Shown: piece by piece, positions 24,803-32,564 of the stretch
Layout: every line of letters begins with the position of its first letter
Numbering within the stretch: the stretch's first letter is position 1
Assembly (NCBI GenBank): GCA_964622455.1
Contig: CAZUQP010000034.1
Location: 1-33,183 of the forward strand
Length of the DNA stretch: 33,183 nucleotides
Reading direction: 5' to 3'
Source of the DNA: CAZUQP01 sp964622455
GTDB taxonomy: Bacteria > Pseudomonadota > Gammaproteobacteria > DSM-16500
Position numbers and translations under genes: made by a program
Notes under the pieces: model-generated
Told to the model about the DNA's origin: nothing
The model's input: only the letters and a program-made list of their open reading frames with translations
Database searches by the model: none

Positions 24803-25968
24803 TGCAGTATGATATCGTCATTGTGGGCGGTGGCATGGTAGGAGCAGCTTTGGCCTGCAGCTTACAAAATAAAACACTGCGTATCGCATTAATGGATAAC
24901 GCATTAAACCACACTGAAGATAAACGGTTGATCGCTTTAAATCACAGCAGTTATGTATTGCTTAAAAATATCGGCATTTGGCCGTCACTAAAACCCTATG
25001 CTTTTGCCATTCAAAAAGTACATGTTTCTCATCGCGGTCATTTTGGTACAACTTCTTTAAGTGCAAAAGAACTAAATAAAGAAACCTTGGGTTATGTGGT
25101 GCCTGCAAAAGAAATTACTGCTGCGCTCTACGCGCGCATTGCGGAAACAAAAAATATTGAGTTATTTCGTCCGGCAACTTTGTTGAAACTGACTGCTTAT
25201 CCCGATGACACTGATCTCACTTTCACACATGAAACATTTGAAAAAAACATAACAACAAAATGGTTAATCGGTGCTGATGGCACGCATTCCAGCGTACGTG
25301 AAATGTTATCGATTGAAACTGACACTTTCGATTATCATCAAAGCGCCCTCGTCACCATCACTGAATTACAAAGGCATCACTCACACACCGCCTATGAGCG
25401 TTTTTTAACAGAAGGTGCAATTGCTATGCTGCCACTCACTGAACATTCTGTGGCAACCATTTGGACGGATCATGAGAAAACCATCGAACAATTACAGGCA
25501 CTTTCTGATCGAGAATTTTTACATGCATTACAAACTCAGTTTGGTTATCGTTTAGGACGATTAAAAGCCATTAAAACCCGTTTTGTTTATCCCTTAAAAC
25601 GCGTGATGGCTAAAGAACAAATAAAACAACGAAATATTTTAGTGGGTAACGCTGCTCATACCATCCATCCTATTGCCGCTCAAGGATTGAATGTAGCGCT
25701 CTATGAAATAGCTGTATTGGCAGATCACTTTAATAAAATACCAATGGATGTTCTATTTCCTGCTGATTTTTTATCGTTCCTCAAAAATATCAACTTATCC
25801 CATTATTTGAGCGGATTATTTTCTACCGATTTTTTTCCGATCAATCAAATGCGTCAAGTCGGTCTCATCGGATTTGATCTTTGTGTTACCGCAAAACGTT
25901 CGTTTGTCAAAGAAATATTTGGTAAAGCATCATCCCGCACACCTTCTTTGTTAAAAGAAACATCTTGA
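24802..25968 (+). CDS. ubiH: 2-octaprenyl-6-methoxyphenol hydroxylase UbiH
   Basis: FAD monooxygenase of ubiquinone synthesis (C4 hydroxylation in E. coli). In 388 residues: GGGMVG at 9-14, NIGIWPSLKPYAFAIQKVHVS followed by HRGHFG near 56-82 (UbiH-typical), GADGTHSSVR at 157-166, and GNAAHTIHPIAAQG at 282-295, with Asn in place of Asp as in E. coli UbiH. Length matches the family, so its 3' end is genuine. That 3' end overlaps, antisense, the last 115 bases of the large orphan gene on the other strand. Position after pepP is conserved with E. coli. Confidence 0.95.
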   Translation: MQYDIVIVGGGMVGAALACSLQNKTLRIALMDNALNHTEDKRLIALNHSSYVLLKNIGIWPSLKPYAFAIQKVHVSHRGHFGTTSLSAKELNKETLGYVVPAKEITAALYARIAETKNIELFRPATLLKLTAYPDDTDLTFTHETFEKNITTKWLIGADGTHSSVREMLSIETDTFDYHQSALVTITELQRHHSHTAYERFLTEGAIAMLPLTEHSVATIWTDHEKTIEQLQALSDREFLHALQTQFGYRLGRLKAIKTRFVYPLKRVMAKEQIKQRNILVGNAAHTIHPIAAQGLNVALYEIAVLADHFNKIPMDVLFPADFLSFLKNINLSHYLSGLFSTDFFPINQMRQVGLIGFDLCVTAKRSFVKEIFGKASSRTPSLLKETS

Positions 25969-28900
25969 GCAACCGCGCAAGATACCGAGCTAATCTTTAA
26001 TGCACTCAATGCATCAAACGTACTGCTTCGCTTGTGTTTATTTTTTTGAGACACAGAATCTTCACGTGAGTTAGGTTCTTGTATGGCATTTTCAACTTTT
26101 CGCACAAAAAAATCACGGCAGCGAGACAAGCAATAGGTCAAACCACGTGCCAAAGGATAACGAATATGTTCGCGCAAAAATCCAGCTACTTTTGCATGCA
26201 AAGTCACAATACCTCTAGCAATTTTGGTAAACGGATTTTCATTTAACGAAAATACATGTTTCATTAAAAATCCAAGCGGCCTTAATACAGTGGCCGCCAA
26301 AAACAATCCCAACGCGACGATGGCCACTGGTACCTCAAGCGATACACATCGAGCCGCAACCGATACGAAAGAATGTAAAAGGGATTTAACCGTTGTCCAT
26401 ATAACCTTAGCCGCCTTTACCCATAAATTAAGTGATTCCAATCCATATTGATAAAAGGGTTTCAAATTTTTTGAGAGTAAATCTTTAGGCGCTTTACCCG
26501 TCACCGCACTCATAATCAAAGTCGGGAGTGTTACAAAAATAGCAGGGATCAAACCTACTCCCATTTTTATAACTGCTGGAATAGTTTTTAAAAGAGCCAT
26601 TGAATACTGATGGCGGCGTTTAGGCAGAATTTTTTTAACACCTAAATTTTTTAAAGTCTTAAAAGTCCCATCTTCATCTTTATATATTTCCCACAATGAA
26701 CAATTATGCGCTAATAATTCTTGAAAATGTTCGCGTACCGCCATGTAAGAAACAGATTTCATTATTTTATTTTTATATTCATCTGAAGATTGATGTACGC
26801 GCACAAAAAATTGCAATATAGAAAAGCTTTTACTGTTTTTTCTTAGTTGATGCCCATCGATATCAATTAACTGGCCCGACTCTACTTGTCCTAAAATACC
26901 ATATACTTTTAAGAGAATCAGAGAAGCCGCTTTGCTGACACCCAATGTTTGGACCAAGCTTACGTTAAAATGCGGATGAGCGATTTTACCCCAGGGTACA
27001 AAAGTTACTTTCCCTAATGTTTCACCTACAATATGAGAAGCATGCTCAAGGCCACCAACACCATAAGCTGCGGCTAAAAGTTCAACTGATATTTTTAAAA
27101 ATCCGCTTGCGATACTTCTGCAAGTTTCAACTGCGGTTTTCCCTTGCAGCGAACCTGATACGGTGGGAAATAATTCCGTGATATATTCTGATAATAAGGC
27201 CGCATCTGGCTGCAAACAGGGATTTTTCAGCAAGAGTTCTGCGATATTGAAAAGAATTTTTGCGACCAAAGAACCGACCAATCCTTTTTCGAAAGTACCC
27301 TCAGCACAAGTAAACCATTCCCCTGCTTCTCTTACCGCATTAATTGCCTGCTGCAAGTTCCCTGCTGTAATTTGAACATGCCCAACCGTATTTAAAAAAG
27401 CATTCAATCCTGTATATTTTGCAAGATTTGCTTCAATAACAAAAATAGCTGAAGTCAGTTTTTCTAAAAAAACAGTTGACCCTGCAAAAACGGGTAGCGC
27501 TAATTGAATAAATGGCAAAGAGAAAAAAAACATAGAACAAATAGGACGCTTTGCCATTAAATCTCTATCCATAAATAAAGAAAATTCATAGAAAAAATTT
27601 AATGCTGCTGATAAAAGATCGTCTTCTTTGAAAAATAATACCGGATTTTGCAGTGGAGCATATTTAAAAAGATGCGTTTCCTCTGATTTTTTTTCTTCTG
27701 GCTGCTTAAATTCTTTAGGTGCGTCATTGATCGCATTGAGCTCATTGAGTGCATTACTCAAATCGTTATCTAATTTCTCTTTAAACCCAAATTGTAATTG
27801 CAATGAACGAAAGTAACGCGCAAATTCACGTGAAGTCAATTCTAGTTCTGTTTCTGGATCAATTTTTTCTGGAACAAGAAATTCTTTTACTGAATGAAAC
27901 AAATGATTTTTTTTATTTTTTCTAACATCACGAGCCAAAGTCTGTATGTTCTTTTTTGTTTTTTGATAATGATTTCGTGCGTTCTTAATGGTTGACATGC
28001 CAACCTGATCAACACAATCAAAACAATTATTCGTTGCTGAAATCGCCTCACCCAAGCATGCTCCCAGCAATAATTCTTTTTGCTTCTTTGGATTATTGGC
28101 ATACACAGCGCTACTTAAAACATCGCTCTTATCATCTTCATCTATTAACCATAATTGCGATTTGGTTACAGGCTGCCATTGTTGATAGATGTATTCCTGA
28201 ATCGCATAATCCGCTTCAGTATGAATATTTGAATTCGATATATTTTCAAAAGGAGCAGGCATGCTCTGTCCAGAAAGACCGATTTTTCCTTGATGCACAT
28301 GAAATTGATCGTTAATCTGGCGGAACAAAGAACGCTGCCATGTTTCAAGGGTCTTATTACGCTGGTACTGACTTTCCACATTGACCAGTGTTAATTGTTC
28401 TTCTAAAGTTTCTACTTGTCGCTTAATCATTCCTAATTCTTTCAATTCAGAAAAATATATATCTGATAGGTATTTTTCATTATTTTTTTTATCATCGCAT
28501 AATTGAATGACGATTGTTGCAAAATCAGAAATTTTCTTTTTTACATTAAGAACAATACGTTGATAATTTTCTGAAAAATCGCTCGCAGTGGTATTAAATA
28601 ACGTATCAATTTCTTGAACTGCCCTGATTTTTTGTAGACTAATCCAGCATACATGCATATCTGCGCGTTTATTTGAACTAAAATCTACATGAGTCACACC
28701 CAGTGCAATACCGACTCTTTTTCGCCAACTTGCTTCTTGATCGACAGTCCGGCTTTTATCATGAATTAAATCAAAGATCCGTTTTCCATAAATATTAATT
28801 AATTTGTTTGATAAAATTTGGTTATCCGGCAAAAGCCCCATATCAGCAACAAATTGAAATTTTTGACGCGTGTGTTCATCCGGAACTAATACCGAATTAT

Positions 28901-29054
28901 TTTCAGCAGACATTTGACTACGATATCCAAAAAACCAATGAAAATGACCATCCTCATCAGCATGATCAGGATGGATAGTGTTTTCATTAATTTCACGAAT
29001 GATAATAGATTGGTTTTTTTCTCTCGCAAAACCAAAATTCTTTGGCATTGCCAT
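25854..29054 (-). CDS. Large orphan protein, candidate type IV secretion effector
   Basis: 1066 residues, no family recognised. Start: ATG 29054 (MAMPKNFGFAREKNQ) has GAGGAG seven bases upstream; the frame also reaches a TTG at 29069. Visible parts: a soluble N-terminal region; a charged coiled-coil-like stretch near 200-240 (KELGMIKRQVETLEEQL); a hydrophilic Lys/Glu linker near 445-465; hydrophobic segments near 506-530, 825-850 and 905-932; a basic stretch near 940-990; and a polar, Ser-rich C-terminus. No signal peptide. Large size, no homology, internal hydrophobic hairpins and a PmrA-box-like element upstream are the profile of a Dot/Icm substrate, but this is inference. The C-terminal 37 codons are antisense to ubiH. 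Confidence 0.85.
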   Translation of the reverse strand: MAMPKNFGFAREKNQSIIIREINENTIHPDHADEDGHFHWFFGYRSQMSAENNSVLVPDEHTRQKFQFVADMGLLPDNQILSNKLINIYGKRIFDLIHDKSRTVDQEASWRKRVGIALGVTHVDFSSNKRADMHVCWISLQKIRAVQEIDTLFNTTASDFSENYQRIVLNVKKKISDFATIVIQLCDDKKNNEKYLSDIYFSELKELGMIKRQVETLEEQLTLVNVESQYQRNKTLETWQRSLFRQINDQFHVHQGKIGLSGQSMPAPFENISNSNIHTEADYAIQEYIYQQWQPVTKSQLWLIDEDDKSDVLSSAVYANNPKKQKELLLGACLGEAISATNNCFDCVDQVGMSTIKNARNHYQKTKKNIQTLARDVRKNKKNHLFHSVKEFLVPEKIDPETELELTSREFARYFRSLQLQFGFKEKLDNDLSNALNELNAINDAPKEFKQPEEKKSEETHLFKYAPLQNPVLFFKEDDLLSAALNFFYEFSLFMDRDLMAKRPICSMFFFSLPFIQLALPVFAGSTVFLEKLTSAIFVIEANLAKYTGLNAFLNTVGHVQITAGNLQQAINAVREAGEWFTCAEGTFEKGLVGSLVAKILFNIAELLLKNPCLQPDAALLSEYITELFPTVSGSLQGKTAVETCRSIASGFLKISVELLAAAYGVGGLEHASHIVGETLGKVTFVPWGKIAHPHFNVSLVQTLGVSKAASLILLKVYGILGQVESGQLIDIDGHQLRKNSKSFSILQFFVRVHQSSDEYKNKIMKSVSYMAVREHFQELLAHNCSLWEIYKDEDGTFKTLKNLGVKKILPKRRHQYSMALLKTIPAVIKMGVGLIPAIFVTLPTLIMSAVTGKAPKDLLSKNLKPFYQYGLESLNLWVKAAKVIWTTVKSLLHSFVSVAARCVSLEVPVAIVALGLFLAATVLRPLGFLMKHVFSLNENPFTKIARGIVTLHAKVAGFLREHIRYPLARGLTYCLSRCRDFFVRKVENAIQEPNSREDSVSQKNKHKRSSTFDALSALKISSVSCAVAQDVSFNKEGVRDDALPNISLTNERFAVTQRSNPMRPT

Positions 29055-29147
29055 GATGCGTCTCCTCAAACACTCATGTTATTTTTATTATTTTTTTGGT
29101 ATATTTTTTAATAATTTTGTTTTTATCTATCATTAGTGTACGGACTT

Positions 29148-29167
29148 AAAATTAAGAAATACTTAAC
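29148..29167 (-). promoter_or_regulatory. PmrA-box-like tandem repeat upstream of the large orphan gene
   Basis: On the minus strand two nine-base halves, GTTAAGTAT and CTTAATTTT, are separated by TT, placing TTAA twice with an 11-bp period. The reported Legionella/Coxiella PmrA site is two cTTAATatT halves with a two-base gap; the second half here differs at one weak position, the first at four. TAATGA follows 12 bases downstream as a possible -10, and the start codon is about 93 bases away. In AT-rich DNA such a match can occur by chance. Confidence 0.4.
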
Positions 29168-29180
29168 CGAAGAAGCAACA

Positions 29181-29209
29181 TGGACTCACTCAAAAAGAAC
29201 GTGTATTAT
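29181..29209 (+). promoter_or_regulatory. Promoter of trxA
   Basis: TGGACT (29181-29186), a 17-base spacer and TATTAT (29204-29209) form a sigma70-type promoter 36 bases before the thioredoxin start. An inverted repeat TTCTTAA/TTAAGAA (29209-29229) begins at the end of the -10 and would form a small hairpin at the 5' end of the mRNA. Confidence 0.5.
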
Positions 29210-29245
29210 TCTTAAATTACTCTTAAGAAAAGAAGGTCTCTTAAA

Positions 29246-29572
29246 ATGAGCAACAATATTATGCAAGTCACTGATACTACATTTGAAAACGACGTGATTG
29301 ACTCAAAAACCCCTGTGCTTGTTGATTTCTGGGCCCAATGGTGCGGGCCTTGTAAAGCCATCGCCCCCATCCTTGATGACATAGCCCAGAAATACCAAGG
29401 AAAAATCAAAATCGCCAAACTTGATGTAGATCACAATCCTGCCACCCCCCCTAAGTTTGGGGTACGCGGCATTCCTACGCTCATCCTTTTTAAAGACGGC
29501 CAAGTAAAGGCAACCCAGGTGGGGTTATTATCCAAAAACGACTTAATGAGCTTTATTGAGACCCATGTATAA
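29246..29572 (+). CDS. trxA: Thioredoxin
   Basis: Cytoplasmic dithiol-disulfide reductant for ribonucleotide reductase, PAPS reductase and protein disulfides. The 108 residues have the full fold: FWAQWCGPCKAIAP with redox Cys33 and Cys36, KLDVDHNP, and the cis-proline loop RGIPTLILF (Pro77). Length matches E. coli TrxA. GAAGG about nine bases upstream supports the ATG. Followed by a strong hairpin and then rho, the trxA-rho order seen in many gammaproteobacteria. Confidence 0.97.
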   Translation: MSNNIMQVTDTTFENDVIDSKTPVLVDFWAQWCGPCKAIAPILDDIAQKYQGKIKIAKLDVDHNPATPPKFGVRGIPTLILFKDGQVKATQVGLLSKNDLMSFIETHV

Positions 29573-29577
29573 AAAAC

Positions 29578-29608
29578 ATTGCCCGACCCATACTGATGGA
29601 CGGGCAAT
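29578..29608. terminator. Strong hairpin after trxA
   Basis: ATTGCCCG pairs with CGGGCAAT, and an inner CCAT/ATGG continues the stem around a short loop. The hairpin begins five bases after the trxA stop. A short A run precedes it and no U tract follows on the plus strand; on the minus strand it is followed by GTTTTTT, so it would work best as a terminator of leftward transcription, and may act for trxA mainly as a 3' stabiliser. Confidence 0.5.
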
Positions 29609-29907
29609 ATAAAAAAGTAGCTATTTATTTTATTTAATGTTATTTTTAATGGCGTAGATAACCTCGTTTTAGAGCCTATCGAAAAAGTTTTAAAAAAAAC
29701 CACTGCTGTCATTAAATAATAAATCCTTGCGATGATCAAAGCGCTAACAATATCTAGCAGCCATGATACAAAGTATAAGATTCGTTGTTTTTACAGCGCT
29801 CTCAAAAAAGCTCGCTACTGTGTGCTTTTGAACAAAGAGAAGGACTTATCATCTATCAACAAATCACATTTAACCTGTCTATAAAATACAATGGATAAAC
29901 AACTATT
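29609..29907 (+). promoter_or_regulatory. rho leader region
   Basis: About 300 bases without a supported gene. It is AT-rich. A possible promoter near its end is TCAACA (29856-29861), 18 bases, TATAAA (29880-29885), giving a leader of only about 15 bases before rho. A six-codon reading frame, MDKQLL, starts at 29891 and its TGA overlaps the rho ATG. E. coli rho has a long attenuated leader; no clear equivalent attenuator hairpin is visible here. I see no tRNA or recognisable small RNA. Confidence 0.3.
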
Positions 29908-31164
29908 ATGAATCTCACAGAACTTAAGAAAAAAAGCGCAGCCGAGTTAATTCAATTATCTGATGAATACGGCCTGGAAAACATGGCCAGATCCCGCAAA
30001 CAAGATATTATTTTTGCCATTTTAAAAGCACACGCCAAACGAGGAGAAGATATCTATGGCGATGGTGTTCTGGAAATTCTCCAGGATGGTTTTGGTTTTT
30101 TACGCTCTGCAGAAGGCTCCTATCTTGCAGGACCCGATGATATTTATGTATCCCCCAGTCAAATCCGGCGTTTTAATTTACGTACCGGCGACACGATTTC
30201 TGGAAAAATTCGGCCTCCTAAAGAAGGAGAACGTTATTTTGCACTACTTAAAGTGGACCATATTAATTTTGATGCGCCAGAAAATGCGAAAAACAAAGTG
30301 TTATTTGAAAACCTTACCCCCCTATTTGCGAATGAACGTCTTAAAATGGAATGCGGTAATGGCAGCACCGAAGATATTACTGCACGCATCATTGATCTAG
30401 CGTCGCCGATTGGTAAGGGCCAACGCGGTTTAATTGTATCTCCGCCAAAAGCCGGTAAGACAATGATGCTGCAAAATATTGCTCATTCCATCGCACAAAA
30501 CCACCCTGAATGTTATCTGATGGTCTTACTGATTGATGAACGTCCTGAAGAAGTCACGGAAATGACTCGTTCAGTACGCGGTGAAGTGATTGCAAGCACC
30601 TTTGATGAACCTGCGAATCGTCACGTACAAGTGGCTGAAATGGTCATCGAAAAAGCGAAACGCTTAGTTGAACATAAACGTGATGTCGTCATCTTGCTTG
30701 ATTCCATTACCCGTTTAGCACGTGCATACAATACGGTTGTGCCTGCTTCCGGAAAAGTATTAACCGGTGGTGTCGATGCCAATGCATTGCAACGTCCAAA
30801 ACGTTTCTTTGGTGCTGCACGTAACATTGAAGAAGGCGGCAGTTTAACGATTATTGCAACATCACTTGTTGAAACCGGTTCTAAAATGGATGATGTCATT
30901 TACGAAGAATTCAAAGGCACAGGCAATATGGAAATCCATCTTGACCGCCGTATTTCTGAGCGTCGTATTTATCCTGCCATCAACATTAATAAATCCGGCA
31001 CGCGCCGCGAAGAATTGCTCACGAAGCCCGATGAAATCCAAAAAATGTGGATCCTGCGTAAACTACTACAGCCCATGGATGAACTTGCATCCATCGAATT
31101 TATTATTGACCGCTTAAAAGCCACCAAAACAAATGAAGACTTTTTTGATTCGATGAAGCGGTAG
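29908..31164 (+). CDS. rho: Transcription termination factor Rho
   Basis: Hexameric RNA-dependent ATPase that releases transcripts. At 418 residues it is one shorter than E. coli Rho and nearly collinear. Residues 1-45 are the N-terminal helical domain (MNLTELKKKSAAELIQLSDE). The primary RNA-binding cold-shock fold has GFGFLR at 61-66. Walker A is SPPKAGKT at 178-185, Walker B VVILLDS with Asp265, the Q-loop GKVLTGGVD at 282-290, and the arginine finger lies in DRRISERRIYPA. The ribosome-binding site is weak (GGAT twelve bases upstream), in keeping with possible translational control. Confidence 0.98.
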   Translation: MNLTELKKKSAAELIQLSDEYGLENMARSRKQDIIFAILKAHAKRGEDIYGDGVLEILQDGFGFLRSAEGSYLAGPDDIYVSPSQIRRFNLRTGDTISGKIRPPKEGERYFALLKVDHINFDAPENAKNKVLFENLTPLFANERLKMECGNGSTEDITARIIDLASPIGKGQRGLIVSPPKAGKTMMLQNIAHSIAQNHPECYLMVLLIDERPEEVTEMTRSVRGEVIASTFDEPANRHVQVAEMVIEKAKRLVEHKRDVVILLDSITRLARAYNTVVPASGKVLTGGVDANALQRPKRFFGAARNIEEGGSLTIIATSLVETGSKMDDVIYEEFKGTGNMEIHLDRRISERRIYPAININKSGTRREELLTKPDEIQKMWILRKLLQPMDELASIEFIIDRLKATKTNEDFFDSMKR

Positions 31165-31172
31165 AAAAATCA

Positions 31173-31194
31173 GCCTTCCCTTACCGGGGAAGGC
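31173..31194 (+). terminator. Hairpin downstream of rho
   Basis: GCCTTCCC (31173-31180) pairs perfectly with GGGAAGGC (31187-31194) around a six-base loop, eight bases after the rho stop. The following GTTCTC is not a U tract, so this is a likely but imperfect intrinsic terminator. Confidence 0.45.
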
Positions 31195-31253
31195 GTTCTC
31201 AGCCTCTCTGTATAAAGCACTTAACCCACACTTTCAATCGCACCCCTTAAATA

Positions 31254-31282
31254 TTGCATTATTTGCAATATTGCAAATAATG
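31254..31282 (+). promoter_or_regulatory. Promoter and perfect 26-bp palindromic operator of the third TA module
   Basis: CATTATTTGCAAT followed directly by its exact reverse complement makes a gapless 26-bp palindrome at 31257-31282. A promoter overlaps it: TTGCAT (31254-31259), 16 bases, AATAAT (31276-31281). The palindrome ends seven bases before the toxin ATG at 31290, so transcription probably starts almost at the start codon. The partner antitoxin has an XRE helix-turn-helix, the natural ligand. Confidence 0.65.
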
Positions 31283-31289
31283 GTATATC

Positions 31290-31586
31290 ATGGATAAAAA
31301 TTGGGATATTAAATTTTCAACTAAGGCAGCTAAACAAGTATCTTATTTGGATGAACGGATACTTCTTGTTTTACAAGTGCTCGTTGATAATTTACGAACT
31401 AAAGGACCAACGCCTGGAAAAAACTGGCAGAACTATGGCAAATTACACGTCAAAAAAAATGAAGATAAAAGACATTGCCATCTCATCAAGGGTAGTCCAA
31501 CTTATGTTTGTTGTTGGAAAGTCAATAAATCTTTAAAATGTATCGAGGTATATTATGTCGGCACCCATGAAAAAGCCCCCTATTAA
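31290..31586 (+). CDS. RelE/HigB-like toxin of a TA module
   Basis: A 98-residue RelE/ParE-superfamily protein, probably a ribosome-dependent mRNA interferase. Recognisable parts are DIKFSTKAAKQVSYLDERIL at the start, KLHVKKNEDKRHCHLIKGSP in the middle and the ending EVYYVGTHEKAPY, a tail found in small RelE-like toxins paired with XRE antitoxins. No Shine-Dalgarno is visible before ATG 31290, which lies just after the palindrome and may be translated from a near-leaderless mRNA. It overlaps the antitoxin gene by 32 bases. Confidence 0.85.
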   Translation: MDKNWDIKFSTKAAKQVSYLDERILLVLQVLVDNLRTKGPTPGKNWQNYGKLHVKKNEDKRHCHLIKGSPTYVCCWKVNKSLKCIEVYYVGTHEKAPY

Positions 31587-31914
31587 CCAAGCTAACGACA
31601 TTATTCTGATACGTCATGCCGGAGTTGTATATCAATTTCCAAAAAAAATTGCAGCAAAATATCGTGTGTCTGGTCAATCGGTTAATGCTGCCTCTATCTT
31701 TGTTAATATCAACAAAAAGTATACGAAACCTGGCGCTTTGCTTCGAGGAATTCGCGCACGCGAAAACTTAACACAAATAGAAATGGCAAAACACATTAAA
31801 GTTACTCAGTCCGATATTTCCCAAATGGAAAATGGCACCCGCAAAATTGGACGAACTATCGCTAAGCGAATTCAAAAATTATTTGATGTTGACTATCGAT
31901 CTTTTCTTGAATAA
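31555..31914 (+). CDS. XRE-family antitoxin partner
   Basis: A 119-residue protein whose C-terminal half (about 60-115) is an XRE helix-turn-helix: LLRGIRARENLTQIEMAKHI, then TQSDISQMENGTRKIG. The N-terminal half likely wraps the toxin. The start at 31555 (MSAPMKKPP) overlaps the toxin gene by 32 bases; the in-frame ATG at 31567 is an alternative. It presumably binds the 26-bp palindrome upstream of the pair. Toxin-first order is the same as the other two modules in the window. Confidence 0.87.
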   Translation: MSAPMKKPPINQANDIILIRHAGVVYQFPKKIAAKYRVSGQSVNAASIFVNINKKYTKPGALLRGIRARENLTQIEMAKHIKVTQSDISQMENGTRKIGRTIAKRIQKLFDVDYRSFLE

Positions 31915-31948
31915 AAGACCCTAGAACTAAAAATTGGAACCTATTAAA

Positions 31949-32413
31949 ATGCATTATTGGCTATTCAAATCTGAGCCCGAAACATTTAGCATTGATACAT
32001 TAAAAAGCCGCCCTAAACAAACAGAACACTGGGACGGCGTGCGTAATTATCAAGTACGTAATATGTTGCGGGATGAAATTAAAATAAGCGATCAAGCTTT
32101 TTTTTATCATTCCAATTGTGAACCGCCTGGCATTGTAGGGATAATAGAAATTGTAAAAGCAGGTTATCCCGATTTTACAGCATTTGATCCAGAATCAAAA
32201 TATTACGATCCCCGTTCATCGGAGGATAATCCACGCTGGTTTATGGTGGATGTGCGCTTCATTAAAAAATTTAAAAAAACGATTACTTTACGTGAATTAA
32301 AAAATCACCCGCTGCTAGAAAAAATGGCCGTGACACGTCCGGGTAATCGTCTCTCGATCACACCCGTTACGCAAGAAGAATGGAATATCGTCTTAAAGAT
32401 AGCGATTGAATAA
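31949..32413 (+). CDS. EVE-domain protein
   Basis: A 154-residue protein that is essentially a single EVE domain, a PUA-like fold that reads modified bases in DNA or RNA (human THYN1 family). Markers: MHYWLFKSEPETFSID at the start, WDGVRNYQVRNMLRD, the AFFYHSNCEPPGIVGIIEI core, and DPRWF-type segment NPRWFMVDV. The ATG at 31949 is preferred over an in-frame TTG at 31934 because family members begin MxYWLxKSEP. Its nucleic-acid target is unknown. It follows the TA pair by 34 bases. Confidence 0.93.
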   Translation: MHYWLFKSEPETFSIDTLKSRPKQTEHWDGVRNYQVRNMLRDEIKISDQAFFYHSNCEPPGIVGIIEIVKAGYPDFTAFDPESKYYDPRSSEDNPRWFMVDVRFIKKFKKTITLRELKNHPLLEKMAVTRPGNRLSITPVTQEEWNIVLKIAIE

Positions 32414-32522
32414 CTTTTGTTAAGACACATCGGCCGCATGTGAGGCATCATCCCGAATGCTAAGTTTTGTAAAAAATTTAATCAACTTGTTTCCTAAACT
32501 CCGCCTTTTATTCGCTGGATGT

Positions 32523-32530
32523 TATAAAAT
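32523..32530 (+). promoter_or_regulatory. Candidate -10 element of dps
   Basis: TATAAAAT lies 35 bases before the dps start and 18 before its AAAGGAG ribosome-binding site. No good -35 occurs 16-18 bases upstream. Dps genes are often read by stationary-phase sigma factor, which tolerates a poor -35; that link is an inference. Confidence 0.35.
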
Positions 32531-32564
32531 AGAAACATAGGTAGTTTTAAAGGAGTGACTCAGC

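Noticed and set aside
29431..29739. A 102-residue minus-strand open frame over trxA and its hairpin
   Set aside because: It is antisense to most of the second half of thioredoxin and to the hairpin, and has no motif or ribosome-binding site.
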